DNA of 64,000 nt from Edolisoma coerulescens (Eukaryota > Chordata > Aves > Passeriformes > Campephagidae), in NCBI GenBank assembly GCA_013397115.1, contig VWZW01004510.1:434001-498000 (forward strand), written 5' to 3'. Positions 27,300-38,141 of the stretch are shown piece by piece. The notes beneath the pieces are model-generated. The model did no database searches and was not told the origin of the DNA. It worked only from the letters and a program-made list of their open reading frames with translations. How positions within the stretch are numbered: position 1 is the stretch's first letter; the number at the start of each line of letters is the position of its first letter. The position numbers and the translations under genes are program-made.

Positions 27300-28060
27300 G
27301 GAGGTCACCAGCAGAGTCTCACCTGTCTGGGTTGTTCAGCATTTTCATTAGTACTGAAAAAGTGGGTGTGTGTGAGGAGACAGAATTTACTGATGACACC
27401 AAGTTTTTCAAGGTAATAGGAACAAAGGCTGCCTATGATGAAGGGAAGAAAGATATTACCATGCAAAGTAACTGCAGTAAAACAGCAGATGAAATGCAAT
27501 CTAGATAAATATGAAGTGATGCACGTGGGAAATAAACAATTCCAACTTTACATATGTAATGATGGATTCCTAGCTGACTATTATCACATGGAAATGAGCA
27601 AATGAGATTTTGGAGTTATGATTGATAGTTCTATGAAAATGTCAGTTAAGAGCTCAGTAACAGTCAAGAAAAAGGCAAATCAAATGCTAAGTGTTATTAG
27701 GAAAGGAATCTAGCATAAGGCAAATAACATTGATATGCATATATAAAAATCTCTAGTGTGCTAAAATTTTGATACTGTCTGAAGCTGGTTCTAGTCTATA
27801 ATCTCTAAAGTCTGTAGTGGGGTTGGAAAATGGAGAAAAAAACAGTGAGTGTGACTGAATAGAAAGACAGAGTGACTTATCAGGTAAGAACTATTCAACC
27901 CTTGAGAGAGATGGTTAAAGATAGAAAGAATGGAGGTTTAGAAAATATGGTTGTAATGGAGAAACTGAGTTTGAAGTGATTGCCCACTAGATTTTCTTCA
28001 AGAACTGGAAACATTCAGTAATATTTACAGGCAAAAAATTTGTGGAAAAAATAACAATAA
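27300..28060 (+). mobile_element. Ancient CR1-type LINE, 3' part of ORF2, plus orientation
   Basis: Several landmarks of the CR1 reverse-transcriptase end occur in the right order. They are a GATGACACCAAGTTTTTC motif (27393-27410), ATGAAATGCAATCTAGATAA with GAAGTGATGCACGTGGGAAA, AAAGGCAAATCAAATGCTAA followed by TTATTAGGAAAGGAAT, and a later GGTTCTAGTCTATAAT segment. The frame is broken by many stops and indels, so the element is dead. Divergence suggests an old insertion. The next 240 bases look like its 3' UTR. Confidence 0.65.
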
Positions 28061-28067
28061 AACCTCC

Positions 28068-28302
28068 ATGAACAAGTCACCTTGTTCTTTTATGTAACAT
28101 TTCTTCATTTATGTAACAGTCAGCCTGGAGGACTCATTACCACATGATGCCATGTTAAAAATTGACTGGAAAAATTAAGGGAAGAAAAAGTGCTCTTCCA
28201 CATCAAACACTACTTTTAGCAGCAGAAGTCTATGAGAAGTCCATGACCTGGTAATTGTTGGCTATGGGGAAAGCACATTAGGGAAGGAGCACTTTTCCTT
28301 TG
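28068..28302 (+). repeat. Dispersed repeat copy A, probably CR1 3' UTR
   Basis: The segment shares a series of phrases in the same order with 29355-29570, including ATGAACAAG, CACCTTGTTC, TTTTATGTAACATT, CAGCCTG, CTACTTTTAGC, AAGTCTATGA, TGGTAATTG and GGGAAGGAGCA. It directly follows the ancient CR1 coding fragment, so the simplest reading is that it is that element's 3' end. Confidence 0.65.
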
Positions 28303-28964
28303 CCCAGAGATGTGCTTTGATGGGCATTGATCACTGTCTGCAGTTGGACGCAGGAACCAAGACCTTGGTGAGCTGTTCTTATATAAGATGGGATTTCAGG
28401 CAAGACCTGTGTAAACCACCTCCCTATTTTTTTTATGTTACAGCTATTTTTTCCATTGGCCCCACAGCTAAATGTAAAGTTCTGAGCTTAGACTTTAAAA
28501 ATTGCCAGCTTTATGATAATAATGATTTTTGCTTTTCTGATGCCAGGAACTAATATATATAAAATTTGTTGGAGACTATGTGTTAAGGTGGTATCTCAAA
28601 CAGCAGTTATGCAGATTGCTGAGTCTGCCTTTGCTGGTGGTATATAGTAACTGGTTACCTGAATTTTTCCCCTTTCTATCTCTGACAAATTTAATGTCTA
28701 GAAAAAAAAATAAATCATTAAAGCAATTATTAGAAGCTCTCATCATAACCAAGGCACCAAAATAGTTTTGTTGCTCTTTTGAAACACAGCATTCTAGAAT
28801 ATTTCAGATTGCTCAGACTTGCTCATGAAGTTACAAAAGTTTTACCTTTTCAGGGCTTGTTCTACAGTTTTCTTTGAGTTTTCCGTTCCTTGTGTTCATG
28901 CAACCCCTTTCTGTACTAGTTCTATTTTGCATTTATATTAACACATGCACTTCCATTTGATTCA

Positions 28965-29010
28965 GTTCAACTGAAGTCAATGGATATTTCACTTTTGACT
29001 TCAGCTGAAG
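28965..29010. repeat. Imperfect hairpin, possible palindromic MITE remnant
   Basis: A 16-base arm (28965-28980) is matched at 14 positions by the reverse complement of 28995-29010, across a 14-base loop. The core TGAAGTCAATGG...TTGACTTCA resembles the palindromic MITE-like repeats scattered through reptile and bird genomes. The family name is uncertain. Confidence 0.5.
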
Positions 29011-29354
29011 CAGAAACGAGCCACAAGCAGCAAACACAACAATACCTGCTTTTCAACTTGGGAATCAACTATCTCCTTCACCTGCTACATAGGCTGTGAT
29101 TGCTAATGTGGGACCTGCAGCTCTGTAATTTGCAACTTAATAGTTGAAGGAGTTTCCTGAGCTAGGACAGACTGCTAAGAGCAGAATTATAAAGTCAGTA
29201 CTTTTTTTTTTCACATGTATTTCTGCCTGCCCAAAACTTAAAAACAACAGAAAAAGGAAAACTTGTTAGTTAAACTAAATGTTTCTTCTCTTCTGTTTTT
29301 AATTGTACTTAATTTAAGCAAGACATATTGATCAAAAAAAACCCCATAATGAAA

Positions 29355-29570
29355 ATGAACAAGCAAATCACCTTGTTCTTCTTTTATGTAACATTTACTC
29401 AGCCTGAGGGACTTCTTACCGCAAGGTATGTCAGAAATTAAGTGGAAAAATTAATGAATTAAAAGAAACCCCTTCTATATTAATGCTACTTTTAGCCCTG
29501 CAAGTCTATGAGCTGGTAATTGCAGAATATAGGGGAAACATATCAGGGAAGGAGCAGTATATCTTTTTTC
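29355..29570 (+). repeat. Dispersed repeat copy B, same orientation as copy A
   Basis: This is a second, diverged copy of 28068-28302, about 1.28 kb downstream. Differences are mostly small indels: copy A has an extra CTTCATTTATG-like stretch and an extra GAAGTCCATGACC-like stretch. It could be a separate insertion of the same CR1 family or an old local duplication. Confidence 0.65.
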
Positions 29571-32500
29571 AATAATTCAATCTTTAACTGGCAAGCAATG
29601 CGCTTTCAGTGTGTCAGTGCCTTAGTGGTTTTACAATGTATGTAACCATTTGACAAGTAAATGTATGTGTTGGAGTGTAGTGTCATCTTTATGGGAAAAC
29701 AATAGCGAGGTTGGAAGCAGATGAACCAAAAAATTGTCCAAGAGATCGCAGGATGTCAGAAATATATTTTGTTTTCTTCATACTGCACATGTTAAGACAA
29801 GCAGGAAAATGTGATCAATAACATGGATTGGTATCTTTATAACTCCTGTACAGAGCTTCTGACACCTGAAAGATACATAGTAAGGGCCCTTTTTCCTATC
29901 CAAGGTATTCATTCTGGTCATACAGGACTAAACCATTTCCACTCAGGTCCATAGCATGTCCCAGAAGCAGCACGAGCCCGCTCACTGCACTTGGTCAGGA
30001 TGTACCTGAAGAGTTCTTTACACAATGCTTTGCAGCATACAGCCTCTTGTAGCTATTTCATTCTTACAATGAAGATAATAATGTACATCTTTTAATATTA
30101 CTCTTTTCTTGAAAGGCATTTGTGCATTGAATCCTCTCTGTGTGGGCTGAAATCACAGTTGATGGTGGTTCTGCAGGTAGTTCCTGCCCAGGTGACATTC
30201 TTCAGCCAGGCTTAAAGGCTCGCAGGAAAGGTTCTCACATGGGTTGGAGGAGTACTGGTCTCTGAAGAGGAAATGTTCTGTCATGAAACAAATCCATGTT
30301 GACTTGGTCCTGGCTGAGTAGTCTTGGTGAGTTGAACTGATCTTCATGGGCTTCTTGACTGGAGGCTGCTCGGGGTATTTTTAGAAGTGTGGTTGCAGAC
30401 TCTGGAGGAAATTCAAAACCAAATACAAACAGCTTCATTTCTTCCCCTCTTGGAAGAAAAGAAAACCAAATTTCAGTCACCTCTGTTCTACTTAGTACAT
30501 CTCCTTAAGTTTTTTTAATTGGGCCATACCTTTGACTGGCTTTTGTATCAAAAAGGTAGAACTGTACGGTACTTCATGGCAGGTGTGTTGAAGATAAATA
30601 TACAAAGCAGGAGGGAGATACTTTAGGCACAGTGCTTATCTCGGGGTGTGGCTGCTCTGCATTACCCTGAAGGGGTTTTTGGGGAAAGTCTGGGCAGCCT
30701 TTTCTCCAGGGCAAAGGAGGAAAGACAAAAAGCATTGGCTTTATATGTCTGCAAGAAAATGAGTCTATAAACAAGGCAGATTTCTGTAAATCCAGTTGTA
30801 AAGGTACTATTTGCTTGCTGGCTTGCTGCTTTTCAAAAATGTAACCTAGAACTCAAGTTAAAAATGTTCCTTTTTCAAAAGCAAAGTAGCAAAAACCCCT
30901 TGGAGCAATAGGTAGAAAAGATGAAACATTATGTTTGTATTCAAAAGGTATGTTTTCCTTCAAATCATTAAATATCAATGCACCCCAGATATATTTCTCA
31001 CCTTTCTGTCATAAAATCAATGGTCAAGCAACACGAATCAATTTTAGACTCAGAAAATAAGTTGTCAGGACATCAAGAATTAGTTTATCATTATCTTCAA
31101 TGTATTTTAGAAAGAAGAGTAGTCTTTGTGACCCACAACTTTATGTCTTTTTAAAATGGGATATAATGTCATTCAGAATGACAAACATCATTCAGAAGCA
31201 AGTTCTCCGCTGGTTTCTCATGAAAGGTAATTTTAAAACATGAGCACACTTTAGGACTTTGTGTGGCTTGTATTTGATTTTTTTTTCACTTTTTTTTTTT
31301 ACGTTTTTCTTTATAGAAAAAGACAAAATGTCATATTACTTAGGTACACTTCTATCAGATATTAATATAATCTAATAATCACCTGGCAGTTGTAATCCAA
31401 AGTCTTCTTAAGTTATTGTAACCTGTGGAGTGTTTAGACTTTATGTAATATTGAGCATCTTTTTAAATAGAAATTTAAGGGCCTTATTGACTTAAAGTAA
31501 AATTGCAGACACTCCCTACAACTCTTAGCTTATTATTAGCATATATTGCTAGCTGCATAATAGTTTCAAGAATGATATTCAGGGCTGATAAGAGAATTCT
31601 AGCTTGCGAAATCATTTAGTACATTATATATCAATGGGAGAATGTGCTGAGTTTCTGAAAGTCAAAGCTCAGTGTAGGGTTTTACAAACTAGATATCCTG
31701 AAAAAGAGTCATGACTGGATGTTAACATTGTCCAGAGAACAGTCCCTGCAGCTCTCCATCCCTTGGAGACTGAAACAGTTTGGTAGCACAGACAGGGCTT
31801 GCACCATGTGGAAGGATCTCAGTGGAGTGTTTAATTTGCTGTTGTAGACACAATCACAAGTCCTTGAAAGACTTTATAAACACATTTATAGTTATCTGTT
31901 TCTTAAAAGAAGAAATCTGAATCTCAGAAATACCTAAAGTTCATCAAGAAAGCAGATAGCACATTTTAGAGATCAATATTAATTTTAGCTATGGAGTCTC
32001 TCAAAGTGTTGAAGTGGCATTATTAAAGGCAGCTGGAAAGGTACCAGAGGACAGTTGGGGTGTTTCTCTGCCCTTTGTAGCCAGAATTCCCTTTCTGCAT
32101 CAGATTTGTTTCTGCAGCTCTGTGGTCAGGAGAAACAGGTTTTCTTAGAATAGTTGAAACAAGATTAAGAAATATGATCTTTCCTTTTGAATGGACTGAA
32201 ACCAGAAAAGATCTATATCTAAATTAATTTTATTAAGCCATTATTTGAAATTTTTCAAGAGTGGAATGATTAATCAAACGGCAATGAAAACATTTATTTA
32301 GAAACAGGTTTAAAAACTGTGTTGTATTAAAGGAATGTTTTCCCTGTTACTGGGAGCTAGTACTGAACACTCCCTTGATGGATAGATAATGTCTCCCAGA
32401 GGAATTGTCACTAAATGTTCATGGGTAAAGCCCTCAGTGCTGAGTATTCTTTCCTTGGCCTTTGTGTAGCCTGCTTGTGCAGCTTAATTAAGTACATTTA

Positions 32501-35500
32501 ATACCCCTATGTTATTTTCTGTTATTCTGTAAAGTTAGATAGTGATACCTCTGAATGATAGGTGTATGTGAGAATAAACATAGTAGTACCTGAAAAAGTC
32601 TGATACTAAAGTCATTGTCTATTTCTGCATACCTAGAAAAGATCTTAAGCATGTAACATGAAGAATACATGGTATTAAGCTCAGCAAAATTCCCAGTGGA
32701 AGACCAGTTTGTATAAATGTAGTGACCAAATTAACTATTTATTGATGTTCTTCCTTATGCTCCCTTATTGTGACATTTTAACTTAATTTTTTTTAGGAAA
32801 GAGGAATGGATCTGTGAATCAGACAAACTCTGATTGATAACTCTGACATATAGAGCAGTACAGGAAGTACAAGGATCAAATATTAGCCACAAGCTGTAAC
32901 TTCCAAGTCTATTACAAGTATTTATCTTTGGCCTGCAAAGAGTAAAAAGGAATTGATTTCACACTTATCAATTCACTGCTTATTTTTCAGCTCAACAGAA
33001 AGCTTTTTAATGAGTGAAAGGAAATCAATTGATAGCAGTTGCCTCTCCAGTCTGTTTAGAGATTATCTAACCATGGAAGTTAATCCTAGAAAATATAGCT
33101 GGACCTTTCAAGTGAGGGCAATTTGACTTCATGAATTAGTCTGACATAATAAATTCATTTCATAATAACTACATATGATCAATCATAGACTAAATTAAGC
33201 ATGTTCCAAGTTCAAGTTCAAAGCCTGAAAAACATACCATTAAAGCAAACCAACAAACCTGTGGACTTCAGGAGCTGCATCAGGATGCTAGAGAAGAAAG
33301 GAAATTAATGATTCTTGGGACTTGCTCTGAAAGGAATAGTACATGGTTACAATCATATAATTTTTAGAGTAAGGAATTGTACAGTCCGTGGTGGCTTCTC
33401 AACACTTCTGGATTAATGTGTCATTTTGGACAAGTATTGTAATTTTTCTGTGCATAAATTCTTCCATCTATATAATGGAGGTAAAACCATCTCATTCATG
33501 TGAACTGCTCATAGACCTTTGATATTTTCTTATTTTAAGACTAATCAAACTGAGACTAAATATGCTGGTCTTTTTCAATAACATATTTTTCAGTAGTTCA
33601 GGACTTCACTTTCAAAAACAGTTATTGGGCATGATTATTTTTCGTTTTAAGTAATTAGTAAGATTTTCAGTGCTCTTCAATATTTGGGTGATTTTCATTC
33701 TTTTAGAGTTTCTACTGCAACCATGATTCAAATTGCTGTTAGTCATCACATATTGTTTCTTTTCTGTCTGGGTGTAAAGTTGAAGTTCTCTCGTTATGAG
33801 AGTCTCTCTAGATGCATGTTTGCATTTTTATGAATACATGTTATATATACCATATGCCTATATGTGTAAATATATTTATGCAAAGAAGGGGTTTTCTTGT
33901 TAAACACAGGCACAACTATTTTAAACTGTATTCTGTGGTATTTAAGATGCTGAGGTGCCTCATGAAATGAAGTGTTCAGGAATATAGGAAAGGAAAGAAA
34001 AAGATGCTGGTTTAATCCAATGAGAGGTAATAATATGAATTGATGAAGCAATGTACAAGCAGATTGTGCAGTACCTGTGTCTGAATTATTGAGCTTGAAA
34101 TCTGATCAAAGATGGGAGTTATTGAAAGCTAGTGTTTTAGAAGTGGAAATTCTTTGACATGGCAAGATGAGACTGCAATAACCTTGCCTTAGACGTGGAA
34201 TCAGAGTGATTAGAGCCAGTGCAAATTTCAGACCCATTCTCTGACAACAAATAAATGGAGATGTCGAGTCTCATTTCAATCACCTTCAGTAATGACCTTG
34301 AATGCATGCAAATGTGGAATTTGCTCAATGGGGACTCTGTGGCAACTCTGTGATTCAACTGTGAAATTAGAGTAGCTTGTCCTTAAACTGGAATTTCACA
34401 CCTGCTGAACTAGCCTTCTCTGACTTGGAACAGGAAGCAATTAAGCCCTTAAAAAAACATACTTCCATGTGTTTATTTGACATCATATTTTTTATCAATT
34501 ATAACTAAATAGGCTAAAAAAAAATTAAAATCCAGCTGGGGGAACCTGAGACAAAGTGACTTCTCAATTTTGTTTGAAAGTTATGCTTACTCTACTTAAA
34601 AAAAAAAAATATTGTTGAAAAAAATATTGCAGTCTTGTAAATGCTCTATGAGTAAGAACTTGTTGAAACAACAAAAGTGTTCTGGTTCTTAAAAAGGGAA
34701 ATACTTCAACGTAGTATATCTGATGCACTAAATTACAGAATTGTTAGAATCCTGCAGGTCAAGAATGATAGATATATATGCTTGATTTCATGGCGAGTTC
34801 ACCTATTTATTTGCTGGCATTTCTTTAGAGAGAATGTTCTTGTAGAGTTGAAAGAAATATGCATTAGTTGAAGAATGACACCCTAACCCAGATGCTTTCC
34901 AAAGTAATCAATTTAATATTATCAGTGTAGACAAACCGTACTTTCAAAGCCAGGGATCTCAAATAGAATTGCATATTATGAAGTGGGTTTTTTGTGGGGC
35001 AGGATTGGCAGTTCCTGATTATATACACCCCTTGGAACTGCATCATGACAGTGTCGTTTTCTGTCTTGCCACCAGCTAAAAAGAGAGAACTGTTACATCC
35101 AAATCCCACTGACTGAACACATTGCCTGGGTCCTACCCATGAAGTTTTTTTTTTTTTTGCAAATTACCAAAATTATTACACATGGAAATTGTGAACTATC
35201 AAAAATTTAGCTGAAATATGGAATAATATTTAATAGGATGAATGTCCTTTTATGAAGATTTAATGGTTAGCTACTTCAACTATGTCCAATGAATTAACCT
35301 AAGTAATGTGTCTTTCATATAGCTGGTGAGTAATATTTTGTGTATTTTCTTTGCACACATTTCATTGTTCCAACACTTTTAATTAATTTAAATGCTTCTA
35401 TATATTTTCAAATTGTAGCTGTGTTATACCTGTACATTATACTATCCAAAGCAAAAGAATCTCCATTACATCCTGAAATGAATCTCTGTATGCAACTGAG

Positions 35501-35509
35501 TGAAAATGT
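29571..35509. other. ROBO1 intron, no gene recognised
   Basis: AT-rich intron. The short ORFs around 30153-30774 lie in slightly more GC-rich DNA, but no domain or transposon was recognised there. A- and T-runs occur near 31280, 34595 and 35145. The last bases (35505-35509, AATGT) are the left target duplication of the LTR that follows. Confidence 0.55.
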
Positions 35510-36504
35510 TGTTTTGAGTTTGCGTGGTGAGGTTTTGGTGATGGGTGGGCTCCAGGGGTGGCTTCTGTGAGAAGCTGCCAGAAGCTTCCCTTATGTCTGA
35601 TTGAGCCAATGCCAGGAGACACCAAGATGGACCTGCCAGTGGCCAAGGCCAAACCCATCAGTGGCAGTCTAGTGCCTCTGGAATAATGTATTTAAGAAGG
35701 GGAGGACAAAACTGTGCAATATAAGCAGTAGTTGGAGAGAGGCTGAGGTTATGGGAGAGCCTCAAGGTCAGTGAAGAAGGAGGGGGAGAAAGTGCTCCAG
35801 CAGCTGAGCACAACTCAGCCTGCAGTCTGTGAAGACCATTGCAAGGCAACTGTGCTCCTGAAACCCACAGAGGAGCAGGTGGATGCCCAAGGGAGGCTCT
35901 GACCCCAAGGGAGACCTGCACTGGAGCTGGCTACTGGATAAGACCTCTGGACCCATAGAGAGAAGATCCCATGCTGGAGAAAATTTGCTGGCAGGACTTG
36001 TGACCTCATGGGGGACCGATGGTGGAGCAGTCTGATCCTAAGGGACTGCATCCCATGGAGGGGCCAATGCTGGAGCAGAAGGACTGTCTCCTGTAGGAGG
36101 GGCCCCACCCTGTGCAGGGGAAAAGTGTGAGGAGTCCTACCCTGCAGAGGAAGTAGTGGCAGAATCAATGTGTGATAAACCCATTCCCCTGCAACACTGG
36201 GGAGGAGGAGGTGAAGATCAGGAATAAATTTAAGCCCAGGAAGGAGAGAGGAATAGGGGGAAGGTGTTTTAAGAATTGTTTTATTTCTTATTACCATAAT
36301 CTAATTTGATTTGGAATCAATTCAGTTAAGTTCCTCAAGTCATGTCTGTTTTGTCCATGATGGTAACTGGTGAGTGATCTCTCCTTGTCCTTACCTTGAC
36401 CCAAAAACCTTTGATTTTATTTTCTCTCACCTGTCCAGGGAGGATGGGAGTGGCAGAGCCACTTTGGTGGGCACCTGATGTCCAGCCAGGGTCAACCCAT
36501 CATA
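35510..36504 (+). mobile_element. Solo LTR of an avian endogenous retrovirus, plus orientation
   Basis: This 995-base element is flanked on both sides by AATGT (35505-35509 and 36505-36509), a 5-bp target-site duplication. It starts TGTTTTGAG and ends CCCATCATA. The last bases look like a decayed ...CA terminus. Inside are a TATTTAAG box at 35689-35696 as likely promoter and a run of GGAGCAG/CCCATGGAGG-type degenerate repeats. The closing GGTGGGCACCTGATGTCCAG and AGGGTCAACCCA phrases are typical of a common songbird LTR family. An AATAAA lies at 36223-36228, and AATCAA at 36315-36320 may be the decayed polyadenylation signal. No internal retroviral genes adjoin it, so it is a solo LTR left by recombination. 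The 160-codon minus-strand frame within it is spurious. The 5-bp duplication suits ERVL-type elements, but the class is not certain. Confidence 0.88.
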
Positions 36505-38031
36505 AATGTCTGTGCCCTGCTGTTCTTGTGACAATGTTTGTGTTTTAGAAGACACTTTTTGTCTAATCTGCTGGTTAGAATATCTTTCCAAACTTTGTGC
36601 TTTAGCCCTGCTCCTTTTTCAAAAAGGACTGAATTGAGAACATGTTCGGTCCATCATTAGTACTTCATCATTAGTCCTACCATCATTAGTACTTCAAACA
36701 CTTATCACTCCCTGAGATAAGATATCATGTGTTGAAACTGTTCAAACAGAGAAGAAGCTGAAACATTTGTCAGGAATTTTCTGCTCTTGATGTCGGATTT
36801 TTATAAGATGAGAAGACAAGCAACACCACACTTAGACTCATCAGCACTTCATCAACAACATCAACCTTCTCCATAGTGAATCAAATCCTGAGTCACCAAG
36901 CCACTGGGTCAAAGTCAACCCTTATTTGTTTGCTCTTTTATAACTGCTAAAGAGGAAAAAACAATTCAAGCGAAATTTCAATGTAAAATTATGTTATACT
37001 GTCAAGTACTATTAAACCCCGCAAAAATATATGTCAATGTAGCCACAATTTCTCAGATTTTAGCAATTTTTATGCCCTAAAAAAAAAAAAAAATTTAAGA
37101 AGATGTGCCTGCTACTGTTCAGCTAGTCCTTCCTCTGCTTATTCTCTGACAGAGGTACTTCCTATCTAGAAAACAGTCTCTGGTTTTGTTTTTCTTCTTT
37201 GTCTTCAGCATTCCAGAGCAATATCACAGTCTGATCTTTGGGTTTTTAGATTGTGCTTTGCTCTGTATTGACTTGACTATGATTAAACACTTGTTTGCAG
37301 GTTCACTTTATATTAAGCACCTGTTCTTACAGTTAATCAACATATAATTAATCCAGTTTATTTTTAAACTACCTTGGGCTGTTTGTTTATTCTTCTTATT
37401 GAAGCCATGTCTAAAAATGTGTCAGGAGCTAGTGATTCAGTGGTGAAGAGATCATCAAATTTCACATGCAGATAGGCCAACTCCCAAGGGCAGTATTTGT
37501 TCCCTAGGCTGTATCTTCAATGTAAAACATAATTACTAATAAGATTTACTCCCTAATTTTCAGCAGAGCTCTCTACTGATATCCAGGTCCAATAATAATG
37601 GTCTTATCACTATCCCAAAAGACTCTGCCTTTTGTTTAGGAGATTTCTTTCATTCTAAAAAGCTGAAGCAAATGCTAAATGCTGGCAGAATGGCTATGCT
37701 TAAATTTCATTCCACCATCATGGAATTTTTTTTTTTTCAACAGTTAAATGTGCTTCTAAGAGGCCCAAATTAGAAGAAAAAAAAAAAAAAGAAAGGTTGT
37801 AAAACTCATAGTCTCTTTCTGGGATTAGAGATCAGAGACTTCCTACCCTCCCGGAAAATTTTCCAGATCATGCTGCATGTACTAGGGCTAGAAACATAAT
37901 CATTTGCTTTTCACTAAAACCTTTCCGAGTACACTTTGTTTGAACAAAGATAGCATTTTAATTAATAGTCAAATATGTGACTCTTGCCAGGCAAATATGT
38001 TGTGTTTTGGTGCAGTTGCACAGAGTCCATA
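36505..38031. other. ROBO1 intron between LTR and MITE
   Basis: It begins with the right copy of the LTR target duplication (AATGT). A 17-base direct repeat lies at 36651-36667 and 36680-36696. A/T homopolymers lie near 37080, 37728 and 37778. No gene was recognised. Confidence 0.55.
36651..36696. repeat. Short direct repeat, 17 bases twice
   Basis: CCATCATTAGTACTTCA occurs at 36651-36667 and again, identical, at 36680-36696. A partial TCATTAGT lies between them, giving a 29-base period. Confidence 0.9.
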
Positions 38032-38141
38032 GGCCCCAGTTTAGAAAGTGCCCGAGGCAGATGCTTATCTTTAGACTGATGAGGTCTGTTAACTTTGATA
38101 AAACTAAACTTAAGCTCTAAGTGGTTTGCTGGATTGGGGCC
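38032..38141. mobile_element. Palindromic MITE-like DNA transposon remnant
   Basis: The ends GGCCCCAGTTTAG (left) and the reverse complement of GCTGGATTGGGGCC (right) match at most positions. The interior repeats the CTTAAGCTC/ATGCTTATC-type phrases seen in the palindromic non-autonomous elements common in reptile and bird genomes. The element is about 110 bases with no coding capacity. It may be Harbinger-like (Chompy type), but no clear target duplication remains, so the superfamily is a guess. Confidence 0.55.

Noticed and set aside
35815..36297. 160-codon minus-strand frame
   Set aside because: It is an antisense read through the repeated segments of the plus-strand solo LTR, with no domain.
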